Part shown: one piece after another, positions 8,306 through 16,299 of the stretch
How positions within the stretch are numbered: the first letter of the stretch is position 1
Layout of the letters: each line of letters begins with the position of its first letter
NCBI GenBank assembly: GCA_902373545.1
Contig: CABKMZ010000033.1
Span: 1 to 20,399, forward strand
Direction: 5' to 3'
Source: an uncultured Actinomyces sp.
Lineage (GTDB): Bacteria > Actinomycetota > Actinomycetes > Actinomycetales > Actinomycetaceae
Length of the DNA: 20,399 nt
Position numbers and translations under genes: made by a program
Notes under the pieces: model-generated
The model's input: the letters and a program-made list of their open reading frames with translations, nothing else
Told to the model about the DNA's origin: nothing
The model's database searches: none

Positions 8306-9159
8306 CAGTCACGTTCCTTGCGCTCGGCAAACCAGTCACCCGCAATGTTGATCGCTGTGGCCGTCACAATGATGGCGAGCCCGGCCGTCACAGACGCGGC
8401 GGGATTCTGGGCGAGGATGGCGCGTCCGTCCGAGAGCTGGCGCCCCCAGTCGGCATCCTGCGCCCCGACGCCGAGGCCCAGGTAGGACAGGCCGGACAGG
8501 GACACGAGCGCGAATGCGATGTTGACAAAGAGGTTCGCCCACACGATCGGCGTGATGTTCGGCAGGATATGCACGGCGAGGATACGAGGACCGGACAGGC
8601 CCAGGACGCGCGTGGCCTCGATATACGGCTGAGGCTTTTGCGCGAGCGTGGCCGAGCGGATCATACGCACGTCCGAGGGAGCAAACAGCACGATCAGCAC
8701 GCCGACCGTTACCCAATAGCTGCCACCGATCACGCCCGCGACGACGATCGCGAGGAGCGTGACGGGAAGTGAGAGGAGCACCTCGCAGGAGCGAGACACG
8801 CAGGAATCCCACAGCCCGCCGCGCCACGCCGCGCTCATTCCGAAAAACAGACCGGCCACCATCGAGCCCACGGCGATGACAATCGGGCCAACGATCGCGG
8901 AGCGCGCACCGGCAACCGTCAGGGCAAGAACATCACGCCCCACCTTGTCGGTGCCCAGCAGATGCCCGGGGGTACCCGCTGGGCTCACACCGAGGGCCAG
9001 GTTCTGGTCCAGCGCGCCGGGAACCAGCACCGACGGGACGATCACGCAGATCGCGACAGCGACCAGAACGACCACGGACAGGACCACCGAGCCGGGGATC
9101 TTGCGTGCGGAGGAACCAATGCCTCGTCCCAGGGCGCGCGGAGAAAGCGACAGCGCCAT
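8305..9159 (-). CDS. dppC: Peptide ABC transporter permease, DppC type
   Basis: 284 residues with about six membrane segments, one half of the transmembrane pore for peptide uptake. Diagnostic stretches are HLLGTDKVGRDVLALTVAGAR near residue 70, the EAA loop EATRVLGLSGPRILAVHILPN that docks on the ATPase, and the C-terminal SGLSYLGLGVGAQDADWG typical of DppC/OppC. I chose the ATG at 9159 because it forms a TGATG overlap with the upstream permease gene and has GAAGGGAG a few bases upstream. Extending the frame to 9582 adds an Arg-rich stretch that is only the shadow of the other permease gene. It is translationally coupled on both sides. Confidence 0.93.
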   Translation of the reverse strand: MALSLSPRALGRGIGSSARKIPGSVVLSVVVLVAVAICVIVPSVLVPGALDQNLALGVSPAGTPGHLLGTDKVGRDVLALTVAGARSAIVGPIVIAVGSMVAGLFFGMSAAWRGGLWDSCVSRSCEVLLSLPVTLLAIVVAGVIGGSYWVTVGVLIVLFAPSDVRMIRSATLAQKPQPYIEATRVLGLSGPRILAVHILPNITPIVWANLFVNIAFALVSLSGLSYLGLGVGAQDADWGRQLSDGRAILAQNPAASVTAGLAIIVTATAINIAGDWFAERKERD

Positions 9160-10109
9160 CAGGCTCCCTTCCCCTCGCCGACCGTCTGACGCGGATCGAC
9201 AGCAAAGGCGACGACATCGACGATCAGCGTCACGACGATGATGACGAACGCAACCAGCAGCGCGATCGCCTGCACGACGGGCACGTCCTTGTAGGTGATG
9301 GAGTCGGCGAGGAGCTGTCCGAGGCCGGGCAGGGAAAACGCCTCCTCGACGAGCACCGTGGACCCAAAGAGCGTCCCCAGGATCAGGCCAGCGGAGGTGA
9401 TGATCGGCAGCGCCGCTCCCCGCACGTACATGGCCGTGATGCGCCTGCTGGGCACTCCCCGCGAGCGCGCGAAGGTCACGTAGTCCTGGGCGAGTTCGGC
9501 CCCGACGGCCGCGCGGGTGATGCGTACGAGCATCGCGCCGATTCCGGTCGCGAGGGCGATCGCGGGCAGAGTGAGGTGCCACAGGGTGTCGACGATGCCT
9601 GTTCCTTCACCGAAAACGGGAAACCATCCGAGCATGAGCCCGAAGACGTACAGCAGGACAAGGCCGAGGGCGAAGCCGGGTGCGGACACGCCCACAACCG
9701 ACCAGCCGACGATCGTGCGATCAACCCAGGATCCCCGGCGCCGTGCCGCAGCGATCCCCAGGGGGATGCCGACGGCGACGGCGAGGATGAATGCGCCGAT
9801 GGTGAGCCAGGCGGTCAGTGACACGCGCGAGGCGAGCACGTCGGTCACGGGCGTTGCGGAGCGTACCGAGTCCCCAAAGTCGCCGGTGAGGGCGCGGGTC
9901 AGCCAGTGCCAGTAGCGCACGACGAGGGGCTCGTCCAGGCCGTAACGCGCGGTCACGGCCTGGCGAACCTCGGGGGTCAGTCGCCTCGTGCCCACCAGGA
10001 TCTTCACGGGGTCTCCGGGTACCAGGTACAGGAGAGAGAAGACGAGGAAGGACAGGAGGGTGAGCACCACTGCCGCGCCGGCGAGGCGGCGGAGGATGTA
10101 GCGCAGCAT
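9159..10109 (-). CDS. dppB: Peptide ABC transporter permease, DppB type
   Basis: 316 residues, the usual length, with about six membrane segments. The N-terminus MLRYILRRLAGAAVVLTLLSFLVFSLLYLVPGDP is the classic DppB/OppB opening. DYVTFARSRGVPSRRI is the EAA loop, and GSTVLVEEAFSLPGLGQLL the conserved C-terminal signature. It pairs with the DppC-type protein to form the membrane channel. Its ATG follows immediately after the TAA of the binding-protein gene with no spacer, and it overlaps the next gene by one base, so all five genes form one tight transcription unit. Confidence 0.93.
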   Translation of the reverse strand: MLRYILRRLAGAAVVLTLLSFLVFSLLYLVPGDPVKILVGTRRLTPEVRQAVTARYGLDEPLVVRYWHWLTRALTGDFGDSVRSATPVTDVLASRVSLTAWLTIGAFILAVAVGIPLGIAAARRRGSWVDRTIVGWSVVGVSAPGFALGLVLLYVFGLMLGWFPVFGEGTGIVDTLWHLTLPAIALATGIGAMLVRITRAAVGAELAQDYVTFARSRGVPSRRITAMYVRGAALPIITSAGLILGTLFGSTVLVEEAFSLPGLGQLLADSITYKDVPVVQAIALLVAFVIIVVTLIVDVVAFAVDPRQTVGEGKGA

Positions 10110-11696
10110 TTACTCGGCCAGCTCCAGGGAGGAGGCCCACGGGGTCATGAAGAAGTAGGGCGTGTACTCCGTCGGGGTGACGCGCGAGGAGAAGGCCGTC
10201 GACGTCTTACCCCACCAGATCGGCGAGTAGATCGTGTTCTCTTGAGCAATGCGCTCTGCCTCGACGATGTCGGTGACACGCTTGCTCGGGTCGGTCTGGG
10301 TGGCCTGAGAGGCGATCAGTCCCTGGACCTGTGCGTTCTCATAGCGTGCGGGGTTGTCGGGGCCAAGCAGCCACCCGGCCACCTCGCCCGGGTCGCCGGT
10401 CGTGGAGGTGTAGCTCATGTAGGACAAGCCGTAGGTGCCGCTGCCGACCTCGGAGATCCACTCTTCGATGGGCTTGGAGGTAACGGTCAGGTTGATGCCG
10501 ATCTGCTTGAGGTTGTCGGCGATCGCGAGGGCAGCGGATCCCATGTCCGGAATCGACGAGGGATAGGTCAGCTCAGCGTCGAAACCGCCGGGGACCTTGG
10601 ACTGGGCGAGTTCGGCGCGCGCGGCGTCCAGGTCGAAGGAGTCGATGGGCAAGCCTGTCTGAGCATCCGCGGCAGCCTGCTCACCGATCTCACTGCCCAG
10701 CTGGTCCGGGGGTTCGATGCCCGTCGCTACCGTCGCTTGTCCCTTGAGAATCGAGGAGACGATGGTGGAGCGGTCGACCGCGTGGGCAACGGCCTTGCGC
10801 ACGTGGATGTCATCGAAGGGCTCGACGTTCTGGTCGAAGGTGAGGCCCACGTAGGAGCGGTCGGATTCGGTCAGGACGTTCACGCCGTTAATCCCTTGGA
10901 ACTGCGACACCTGGTCAATCGGCAGCTGGGTGGCGATGTCGATCGTTCCGTTCTTTTGCGCGAGGAAGCGCGCGTTCTCGTCGGAGAAGAAGTCGAACTC
11001 GATGGTCTGGGCGGGGGTGTCTCCGCCCCACCAGGTGCCGCTCTTTTCGAACACAGCCTTGGAGTCTGGCTGGAAGGACACGGCCTTGTAGGGGCCTGTG
11101 CCCATGATGAGGTCGGTCGAGGAGCCGTAGGAAGCGGCCGCCTCGTAGAAGGACTTTTCGGTGATCCACAAACCACCGTTCGCGGTGACCGTCCACCCGA
11201 AGTTAACGGCGGGAGCGGGCAGGGTGATCGTGATCTGGTTGTCGCCGCTTTGCTCGGCCTGGACGCCGGCGGGCCAATAGACCGCGGAGGACGGGGACTT
11301 GTCGGGGTCCTTGGCGATGTCGATGGAGAAGAGGACGTCGTCGATGGTGACGGGGTTCCCGTCCTGGAACAGGGCGTCGGGTCTGATGTCGAAAACCCAG
11401 GTCTGGGCGTCGTCCGTGTGGTACGAGGAGGCAATCGCGGGGATCAGCTGGCCATTCTTATCCACGGCGAGGAGGCCTTCGGAGACGACCTGCGCGACGT
11501 AGTAGTTGATGATGCCGGTTTCGTGGGCGGTGTCCAGCGTGGACAGGGAGCCCGGCAAGCCGACCGCGATGGTTCCCTCGCGGGAAGCCGACTGGGCCGC
11601 TCCTCCCGACGGCGCGCAGGCCGCAAGGGTCGCACACATCATGGCAGCGACGGAGGCGAGGGTGGCTGCTGTTCGTGGGATGCGTGCGATGTGCAT
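10110..11696 (-). CDS. Peptide-binding lipoprotein of the ABC transporter (SBP family 5, DppA-like)
   Basis: 528 residues. A lipoprotein signal peptide is visible: basic IARIPR, a hydrophobic stretch, then lipobox LAAC with the lipidated Cys at residue 27. The mature protein therefore sits on the outer face of the membrane and captures ligand for the permeases. The mature part fits extracellular solute-binding family 5, for example IINYYVAQVVSEGLLAVDKNGQLIPAIASSY and TWVFDIRPDALFQDGNPVTIDDVLFSIDI. I chose the ATG at 11696 because AAGGAGAC lies just upstream (11708-11701) and it begins the signal peptide directly; a start at 11750 would add 18 residues ahead of it. It is the first gene of the operon. 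The 117 bases upstream hold no clear promoter that I can defend. Ligand may be di/oligopeptides; other ligands are possible in this family. Confidence 0.9.
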   Translation of the reverse strand: MHIARIPRTAATLASVAAMMCATLAACAPSGGAAQSASREGTIAVGLPGSLSTLDTAHETGIINYYVAQVVSEGLLAVDKNGQLIPAIASSYHTDDAQTWVFDIRPDALFQDGNPVTIDDVLFSIDIAKDPDKSPSSAVYWPAGVQAEQSGDNQITITLPAPAVNFGWTVTANGGLWITEKSFYEAAASYGSSTDLIMGTGPYKAVSFQPDSKAVFEKSGTWWGGDTPAQTIEFDFFSDENARFLAQKNGTIDIATQLPIDQVSQFQGINGVNVLTESDRSYVGLTFDQNVEPFDDIHVRKAVAHAVDRSTIVSSILKGQATVATGIEPPDQLGSEIGEQAAADAQTGLPIDSFDLDAARAELAQSKVPGGFDAELTYPSSIPDMGSAALAIADNLKQIGINLTVTSKPIEEWISEVGSGTYGLSYMSYTSTTGDPGEVAGWLLGPDNPARYENAQVQGLIASQATQTDPSKRVTDIVEAERIAQENTIYSPIWWGKTSTAFSSRVTPTEYTPYFFMTPWASSLELAE

Positions 11697-11813
11697 CAAG
11701 GTCTCCTTGTGTCTAGTAGCGGCGGAAGTGCCGACACCTACCGTATGCACCGGAGAAGTCTTGGGAGAAAGATCCTCGTCAGGCGACCATTTGTAACAGT
11801 GGTTGATTACTTG

Positions 11814-13208
11814 TCATCTATGTGTCAGGTACTGCGTGACGATGTCGTGCAGCACCTCGGCGGTCGCGCGCACGTCCGCCAGCGCAATGTGTTCGTCGTG
11901 CGCGTGGAGCTGGGCGTAGACGTGCCCCAGGCTGGCCCCGCTGTCGTAGGCACCAAACCCGTATCCGATGCCGGCGTGCCTGCGGGCCACGCGCAGGTCG
12001 GTCCCTCCGGGCATGAGGACGGGGACGACGCGCACGCCCGGGTAGCGGGCGCTCAGCGCTGCCTTGATCGCCCGGTACAGGTCGGTGTCGATTGACGAGG
12101 CCGTGGCGGGTTCGCTGAGGAGGCGCTCGATGGTCACGTGCTCCGCGAGGTCTCCGAGGGCCGCCGTGATGGCGGCGTCCACGTCGTCATCGTCGACGCC
12201 GGGCAGCGTGCGGATGTCGAGTTCGAGGGTGGCGTGGGAGGGCATGACGTTGATGGGCCCGCCGGAGCGGGCGACCGTCTGGGCAACGGTCACGTGGGAG
12301 ACGGCGTGGGCGTAGGCGGCCAGGTCCCCGAACTCGGAGTAGTCGCCCTCGTAGGTGCCGTTGATCAGACTTGTTTCGGTCGTTTCATCGAACTCGAAGG
12401 CGCGCACAAACCCGGCCCAGACCTCGTCCGTGGCGGTGGGCCAGCGGGCCGAGGACAGCGCCGCGCTCACCTGGGCGAGCCGCTCGACGGCGCTCGTGCG
12501 GCCCAGCGGAACCGAGCCGTGGCCGGCGTCGCCCCGGATGTGCAGGCGACGCTGAGCGGCACCCTTTTCTCCGACGACGATGACGATGCTCTCCCCTCCC
12601 CTGGCTCCCACGATGCGCGAGCCGCCCATTTCGGACAGGGCTGCGTCCCACGGGAAGGTGTCCGGCCGGTTTTCGCCGATCCACGGGACGCCCAGTCCTC
12701 CTCGAGCTTCCTCATCGGCGGCGGCCACGAACACCAGGGAACGGGCTGGAGGCTCACCTTTCTGGGCGCGGCGCGCGACCTCGCGGGTGACGACGGCCAT
12801 CGCCGCGGTCAAGTGGAGCATGTCGACCGTGCCGCGCCCCCACATGACGCCTCCGTCGATGTCGGCCCCAAAGGGCGGGTGCGTCCAGCGTTCCTCGTCG
12901 ACAGGGACCACGTCGGTGTGCCCGATGAGGGTGAGCGCGCCCGAGCCGCGGCCATGATCCGAGCCACGGCCTCGTCCCTGGATTCGATCCCCGCCCCGGG
13001 TGCCCTCCACCGTCACGACCAACGTGGTACGGCCGGGGTACGGGGTGATGCGTTCGATTGACACGGGCAGGCCCACGAAGAAGTCTTCGAGGAGGTCGGC
13101 GGCGCGCTCCTCCCCGCCCGAATCGGCGGTCAGGTCGTTGACGCAGCCCAGGCGCACCAGGCGCCCCAACAGGTCGACGGTCTGCTCACCCAGCGATTGC
13201 GCGCTCAT
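11814..13208 (-). CDS. M20 family metallopeptidase (DapE/ArgE/CPG2-like)
   Basis: 464 residues. M20 enzymes are di-zinc hydrolases that cleave dipeptides, acyl-amino acids or similar amide bonds in the cytosol. Metal and catalytic residues are present: His97 and Asp99 in LIGHTDVVPVD, Asp129 in GRGTVDM, the Glu pair 166-167 in AADEEARG, and a C-terminal His in LHAHDEHI. The dimerisation-domain motif INVMPSHATLELDIRTLPG is also clear. An unusual Gly/Arg/Asp/His-rich insertion (about 69-90) precedes the first metal motif and contains an 18-bp DNA repeat. I chose the ATG at 13208, with AAGGGGAG directly upstream; the longer frame to 13430 runs into the valS leader. It lies 117 bases upstream of the transporter operon on the same strand, consistent with peptide use, but exact substrate cannot be told. 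Confidence 0.88.
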   Translation of the reverse strand: MSAQSLGEQTVDLLGRLVRLGCVNDLTADSGGEERAADLLEDFFVGLPVSIERITPYPGRTTLVVTVEGTRGGDRIQGRGRGSDHGRGSGALTLIGHTDVVPVDEERWTHPPFGADIDGGVMWGRGTVDMLHLTAAMAVVTREVARRAQKGEPPARSLVFVAAADEEARGGLGVPWIGENRPDTFPWDAALSEMGGSRIVGARGGESIVIVVGEKGAAQRRLHIRGDAGHGSVPLGRTSAVERLAQVSAALSSARWPTATDEVWAGFVRAFEFDETTETSLINGTYEGDYSEFGDLAAYAHAVSHVTVAQTVARSGGPINVMPSHATLELDIRTLPGVDDDDVDAAITAALGDLAEHVTIERLLSEPATASSIDTDLYRAIKAALSARYPGVRVVPVLMPGGTDLRVARRHAGIGYGFGAYDSGASLGHVYAQLHAHDEHIALADVRATAEVLHDIVTQYLTHR

Positions 13209-13432
13209 GTTCTCCCCTTCCGCGCGGGGGCCTCGTCCCGGCTCCCCTGTGTGACACCCACGGTATCCCCGCGCGCTCGCGCTCTCCCAGGGAGGACGCA
13301 CAGGGGACTTTTGTAACGGAGCGTGTGAGCAACCCGCGCCCGACGCGTCGGCGCTGCGTTGGACCCGCGCACCTGCACAAAAGTACCCTAGTGGGGCAAA
13401 CAGTCCACGACTCGGATGGAGACAACTCAATT
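13209..13432. promoter_or_regulatory. Divergent intergenic region between the M20 gene and valS
   Basis: This 224-base gap must hold the promoters for both genes. A 9-bp perfect inverted repeat (TCCCCTGTG 13243-13251, CACAGGGGA 13299-13307) encloses 47 bases. A possible valS promoter is TTGGAC (13359-13364) with TACCCT (13384-13389), but the spacer is 19 bases, so this is weak. No T-box riboswitch could be recognised. Confidence 0.35.
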
Positions 13433-16147
13433 ATGGCCATGAACACCCGTGCGCAGGCGCCTCGCGTGCCCGACCGCGCCGCCCCCGAAGGCCTCGAAGC
13501 CAAGTGGGGTGAGGCCTGGGAAAGCCAGGGCACCTACGCTTTTGACCGCAGCGCGACGCGCGAGCAGGTGTACTCGATCGACACTCCCCCGCCGACGGTA
13601 TCCGGCTCCCTGCACATCGGCCATGTTTTCTCCTACACGCACACTGACGTCGTGGCCCGCTACCAGCGCATGATCGGCAAGTCCGTGTTCTACCCGATGG
13701 GTTGGGACGACAACGGCCTGCCCACCGAGCGCCGCGTGCAGAACTACTTCGGCGTGCGCGTGGATGCGACGCTGCCCTACGACCCCGATTTTGAGCCCCC
13801 GCACGTGGGTGGCGACGGCAAGTCGATCAAGGCTCGCGACCAGAAGCCGATTTCGCGTAAGAACTTCGTGGAGCTGTGCGAGCGCCTCACCCAGGAGGAC
13901 GAGGCTCAGTTCGAGGCGCTGTGGCGCTACCTGGGCCTGAGCGTGGACTGGAAGCAGAACTACCAGACGATCGGCGCGCGTGCGCGCAAGGTCGCCCAGG
14001 CCGCGTTCCTGCGCAACCTGGCGCGCGGTGAGGCCTACCAGGCCGAGGCCCCGGGCCTGTGGGACGTCACCTTCCAGACGGCGGTCGCCCAGGCTGAGCT
14101 GGAGAGCCGCGAGTACCCGGGCTTCTACCACCGCCTGGCCTTCCACATCACCGATGCCGAGGCCGCCGCGAAGGCTGCCGCCGCCGGCGCGCCCGTTGAG
14201 GACGGCGTGGACGTGTGCATCGAGACGACGCGTCCCGAGCTGCTGGCCGCCTGCGTCGCCCTGATCGCCCACCCGGACGACGAGCGCTACAAGCCGCTGT
14301 TCGGCACGACGGTCGCCTCCCCCGTGTACGGCGTCGAGGTGCCGATCCTGCCCCACCCCGAGGCCGAGATGGACAAGGGCGCAGGCATCGCCATGTGCTG
14401 TACCTTCGGTGACACGACTGACATCGACTGGTGGCGTGACCTGGAGCTGCCGCTGCGCGCGATCCTGCGCAAGGACGGCCGCATCATCACCGAGACCCCC
14501 GAGTGGATCACGACCGATGCGGGCCGCGCGGCTTTCGCCGAGATCACCGGTAAGACGACGTTCTCCGCGCGCGAGGCCGTGGTAGCTGCCCTGCGCGAAT
14601 CGGGCGAGCTGAAGGGCGAACCGACCAAGACGATGCGTCAGACCAACTTCTTCGAGAAGGGCGACAAGCCTCTCGAGATCGTCACCTCGCGCCAGTGGTA
14701 CATCCGTAACGGTGGGCGCGCGTGGACGAACCCGGCCTCGGGCAAGGATCTGAACGAGGAGCTGATCGGCCGCGGCCGCGAGCTGGAGTTCCACCCCGAC
14801 TTCATGCGCGTGCGCTACGAGAACTGGGTGAAGGGCCTGAAGGGCGACTGGCTGGTCTCCCGTCAGCGCTTCTTCGGTGTGCCGTTCCCGCTGTGGTACC
14901 GCGTGGACGCGGACGGCCAGGTCAATTACGACGACATCATCACCCCGTCTGAGGCCGCTCTGCCGGTTGATCCGTCGACGGACGTGCCGGAGGGCTACAC
15001 GGAGGATCAGCGCGGCGTGGCCGGCGGCTTCGTGGGCGAGCTGGACATCATGGACACGTGGGCGACGTCCTCGCTGTCCCCGCAGCTGGCGTGCGGCTGG
15101 CTGGATGACGAGGACCTCTTCGCTCGCACGTACCCGATGGATCTGCGCCCGCAGGGCCAGGACATCATCCGTACGTGGCTGTTCTCCACCGTGGTGCGCG
15201 CGGACCTGGAGTTCGGTGCGCTGCCGTGGAAGCACGCGGGCCTGTCGGGCTGGATCCTGGATTCGGACCACAAGAAGATGTCGAAGTCCAAGGGCAACGT
15301 CGTGACCCCCATGGGCATCTTGGAGAAGTATGGGTCGGATGCGGTGCGTTACTGGGCGGCGTCGGCTCGCCTGGGCTTGGATGCGGCGTTCGACGAGCAG
15401 CAGATGAAGATTGGTCGCCGCCTGGCGATCAAGGTGCTGAACGCGTCGAAGTTTGCCCTCACGATGGGCGGCGAGGGCGCGGCGATCGATCTGGATCCGG
15501 CGCTGGTGACGGTGCCGCTGGATCGTTCGGTGCTGGCGGCGCTGGCCTCCGTCATCGACGAGGCCTCGGCTGCCCTGGCGTCTTACGAGCACTCTCGCGC
15601 GCTCGAGGTCACAGAGTCGTTCTTCTGGACGTTCTGCGACGACTACCTGGAGCTGGTCAAGGAGCGCGCCTACAACCGTGATGGCGCGTGGGACGAGGCC
15701 TCGGCCGCGTCTGCCCGTGCGGCTCTGGCGATCGTCATCGACAACGTTGTGCGTCTGCTGGCCCCCTACCTGCCGTATGTGACGGAGGAGGTGTGGAGCT
15801 GGTACCGCGAGGGAAGCGTGCACACCGCCCCGTGGCCGGTGGTGGCGGACTTGGCTGGCGTCGAGGGTGATCCCTCGGTGCTCGAGGCCGCGTCCTCTGC
15901 TCTGATCGCGCTGCGTCGCGTGAAGTCTGAGGCGAAGGTGTCGCCGCGCACGCCGTTCCTGGCGGTGACGGTGCGCGCCCCGCAGGCGCAGGTGGAGGCT
16001 CTGGAGTCCGTGAAGGGCGACCTGGAGGCCGCATCGAAGGCCGTGGGCGCCCTGACCGTGGCTGCCTCCGACGACGCTGAGACCACCGAGGCCGTTGTCG
16101 AGTCCTTCGAGCTGGGCGAGGCTCCGGCCAAGCGCAAGAAGGGGTGA
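13433..16147 (+). CDS. valS: Valyl-tRNA synthetase (complete copy)
   Basis: 904 residues, full length for a class Ia synthetase. It charges tRNA-Val with valine in the cytosol and is essential. The HIGH motif is at 61-64 (SLHIGH), and the KMSKS loop at 615-619 (HKKMSKSKGNVV). Between them lie the editing domain and the DVTFQTAVAQAELE and WDVTF-type stretches. After KMSKS come the helical anticodon-binding domain (ALEVTESFFWTFCDDYLELVKERAY) and a C-terminal tail. I chose the ATG at 13433, with GGAG (13418-13421) eleven bases upstream; the GTG at 13325 lies in the leader. The 3' part from 15219 is duplicated at 18736. This copy has both catalytic halves and is the functional gene. A long reading frame on its opposite strand is a composition artefact. 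Confidence 0.97.
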   Translation: MAMNTRAQAPRVPDRAAPEGLEAKWGEAWESQGTYAFDRSATREQVYSIDTPPPTVSGSLHIGHVFSYTHTDVVARYQRMIGKSVFYPMGWDDNGLPTERRVQNYFGVRVDATLPYDPDFEPPHVGGDGKSIKARDQKPISRKNFVELCERLTQEDEAQFEALWRYLGLSVDWKQNYQTIGARARKVAQAAFLRNLARGEAYQAEAPGLWDVTFQTAVAQAELESREYPGFYHRLAFHITDAEAAAKAAAAGAPVEDGVDVCIETTRPELLAACVALIAHPDDERYKPLFGTTVASPVYGVEVPILPHPEAEMDKGAGIAMCCTFGDTTDIDWWRDLELPLRAILRKDGRIITETPEWITTDAGRAAFAEITGKTTFSAREAVVAALRESGELKGEPTKTMRQTNFFEKGDKPLEIVTSRQWYIRNGGRAWTNPASGKDLNEELIGRGRELEFHPDFMRVRYENWVKGLKGDWLVSRQRFFGVPFPLWYRVDADGQVNYDDIITPSEAALPVDPSTDVPEGYTEDQRGVAGGFVGELDIMDTWATSSLSPQLACGWLDDEDLFARTYPMDLRPQGQDIIRTWLFSTVVRADLEFGALPWKHAGLSGWILDSDHKKMSKSKGNVVTPMGILEKYGSDAVRYWAASARLGLDAAFDEQQMKIGRRLAIKVLNASKFALTMGGEGAAIDLDPALVTVPLDRSVLAALASVIDEASAALASYEHSRALEVTESFFWTFCDDYLELVKERAYNRDGAWDEASAASARAALAIVIDNVVRLLAPYLPYVTEEVWSWYREGSVHTAPWPVVADLAGVEGDPSVLEAASSALIALRRVKSEAKVSPRTPFLAVTVRAPQAQVEALESVKGDLEAASKAVGALTVAASDDAETTEAVVESFELGEAPAKRKKG
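15219..16147 (+). repeat. Long direct repeat, copy 1 (3' third of valS)
   Basis: This stretch matches 18736-19661 at about 98% by hand comparison (roughly 18 substitutions and one missing codon in ~926 bases). Bases 15344-15948 (605 bp) are identical in both copies. The differences fall in the first ~125 and last ~200 bases. Confidence 0.95.
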
Positions 16148-16181
16148 ACCCTTGGCAGTGCCTGCGCTATTTGGCGGGTGT

Positions 16182-16209
16182 GTGCCCCGGGCCGCTGGGC
16201 CCGGGGCAC
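16182..16209 (+). terminator. Intrinsic terminator of valS
   Basis: A perfect 12-bp GC stem (16182-16193 with 16198-16209) has the 4-base loop GCTG and is followed by the weakly T-rich AGCCTTGTTCC. It lies 35 bases after the valS stop. It is unrelated in sequence to the terminator after the second valS 3' end. Confidence 0.85.
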
Positions 16210-16255
16210 AGCCTTGTTCCGGGGCCGTACCCATCAAGTTCCGGGCGCAATGTGA

Positions 16256-16272
16256 TACAATTCAAATGAATT
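16256..16272 (+). promoter_or_regulatory. Candidate -10 box and palindromic operator of the ATPase-TOPRIM unit
   Basis: TACAAT (16256-16261) matches the -10 consensus at five of six positions. It overlaps the perfect palindrome AATTCA-AA-TGAATT (16259-16272), 28 bases before the ATG. CGCAAT and ATTGCG flank the palindrome as a second inverted pair (16246-16251, 16273-16278). No convincing -35 box was seen. A repressor binding here would block transcription; no regulator gene lies in the unit. Confidence 0.45.
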
Positions 16273-16299
16273 ATTGCGTCGCCTATTGAAGGTAAAGAC

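Noticed and set aside
13340..13380. GTTGGACCCGCG upstream of valS, loosely like the T-box motif GGTGGNACCGCG
   Set aside because: The match is partial, no stem I/specifier loop or antiterminator pairing could be drawn, and actinobacterial T-boxes are known mainly for ileS.
13427..16237. A 936-codon open frame antisense to valS, and similar long antisense frames under the HerA-like ATPase, antiporter and transporter genes
   Set aside because: They are mirror frames of GC-rich genes with strong third-position bias, have Arg/His/Gln-rich translations without recognisable domains, and lie opposite well-identified proteins.
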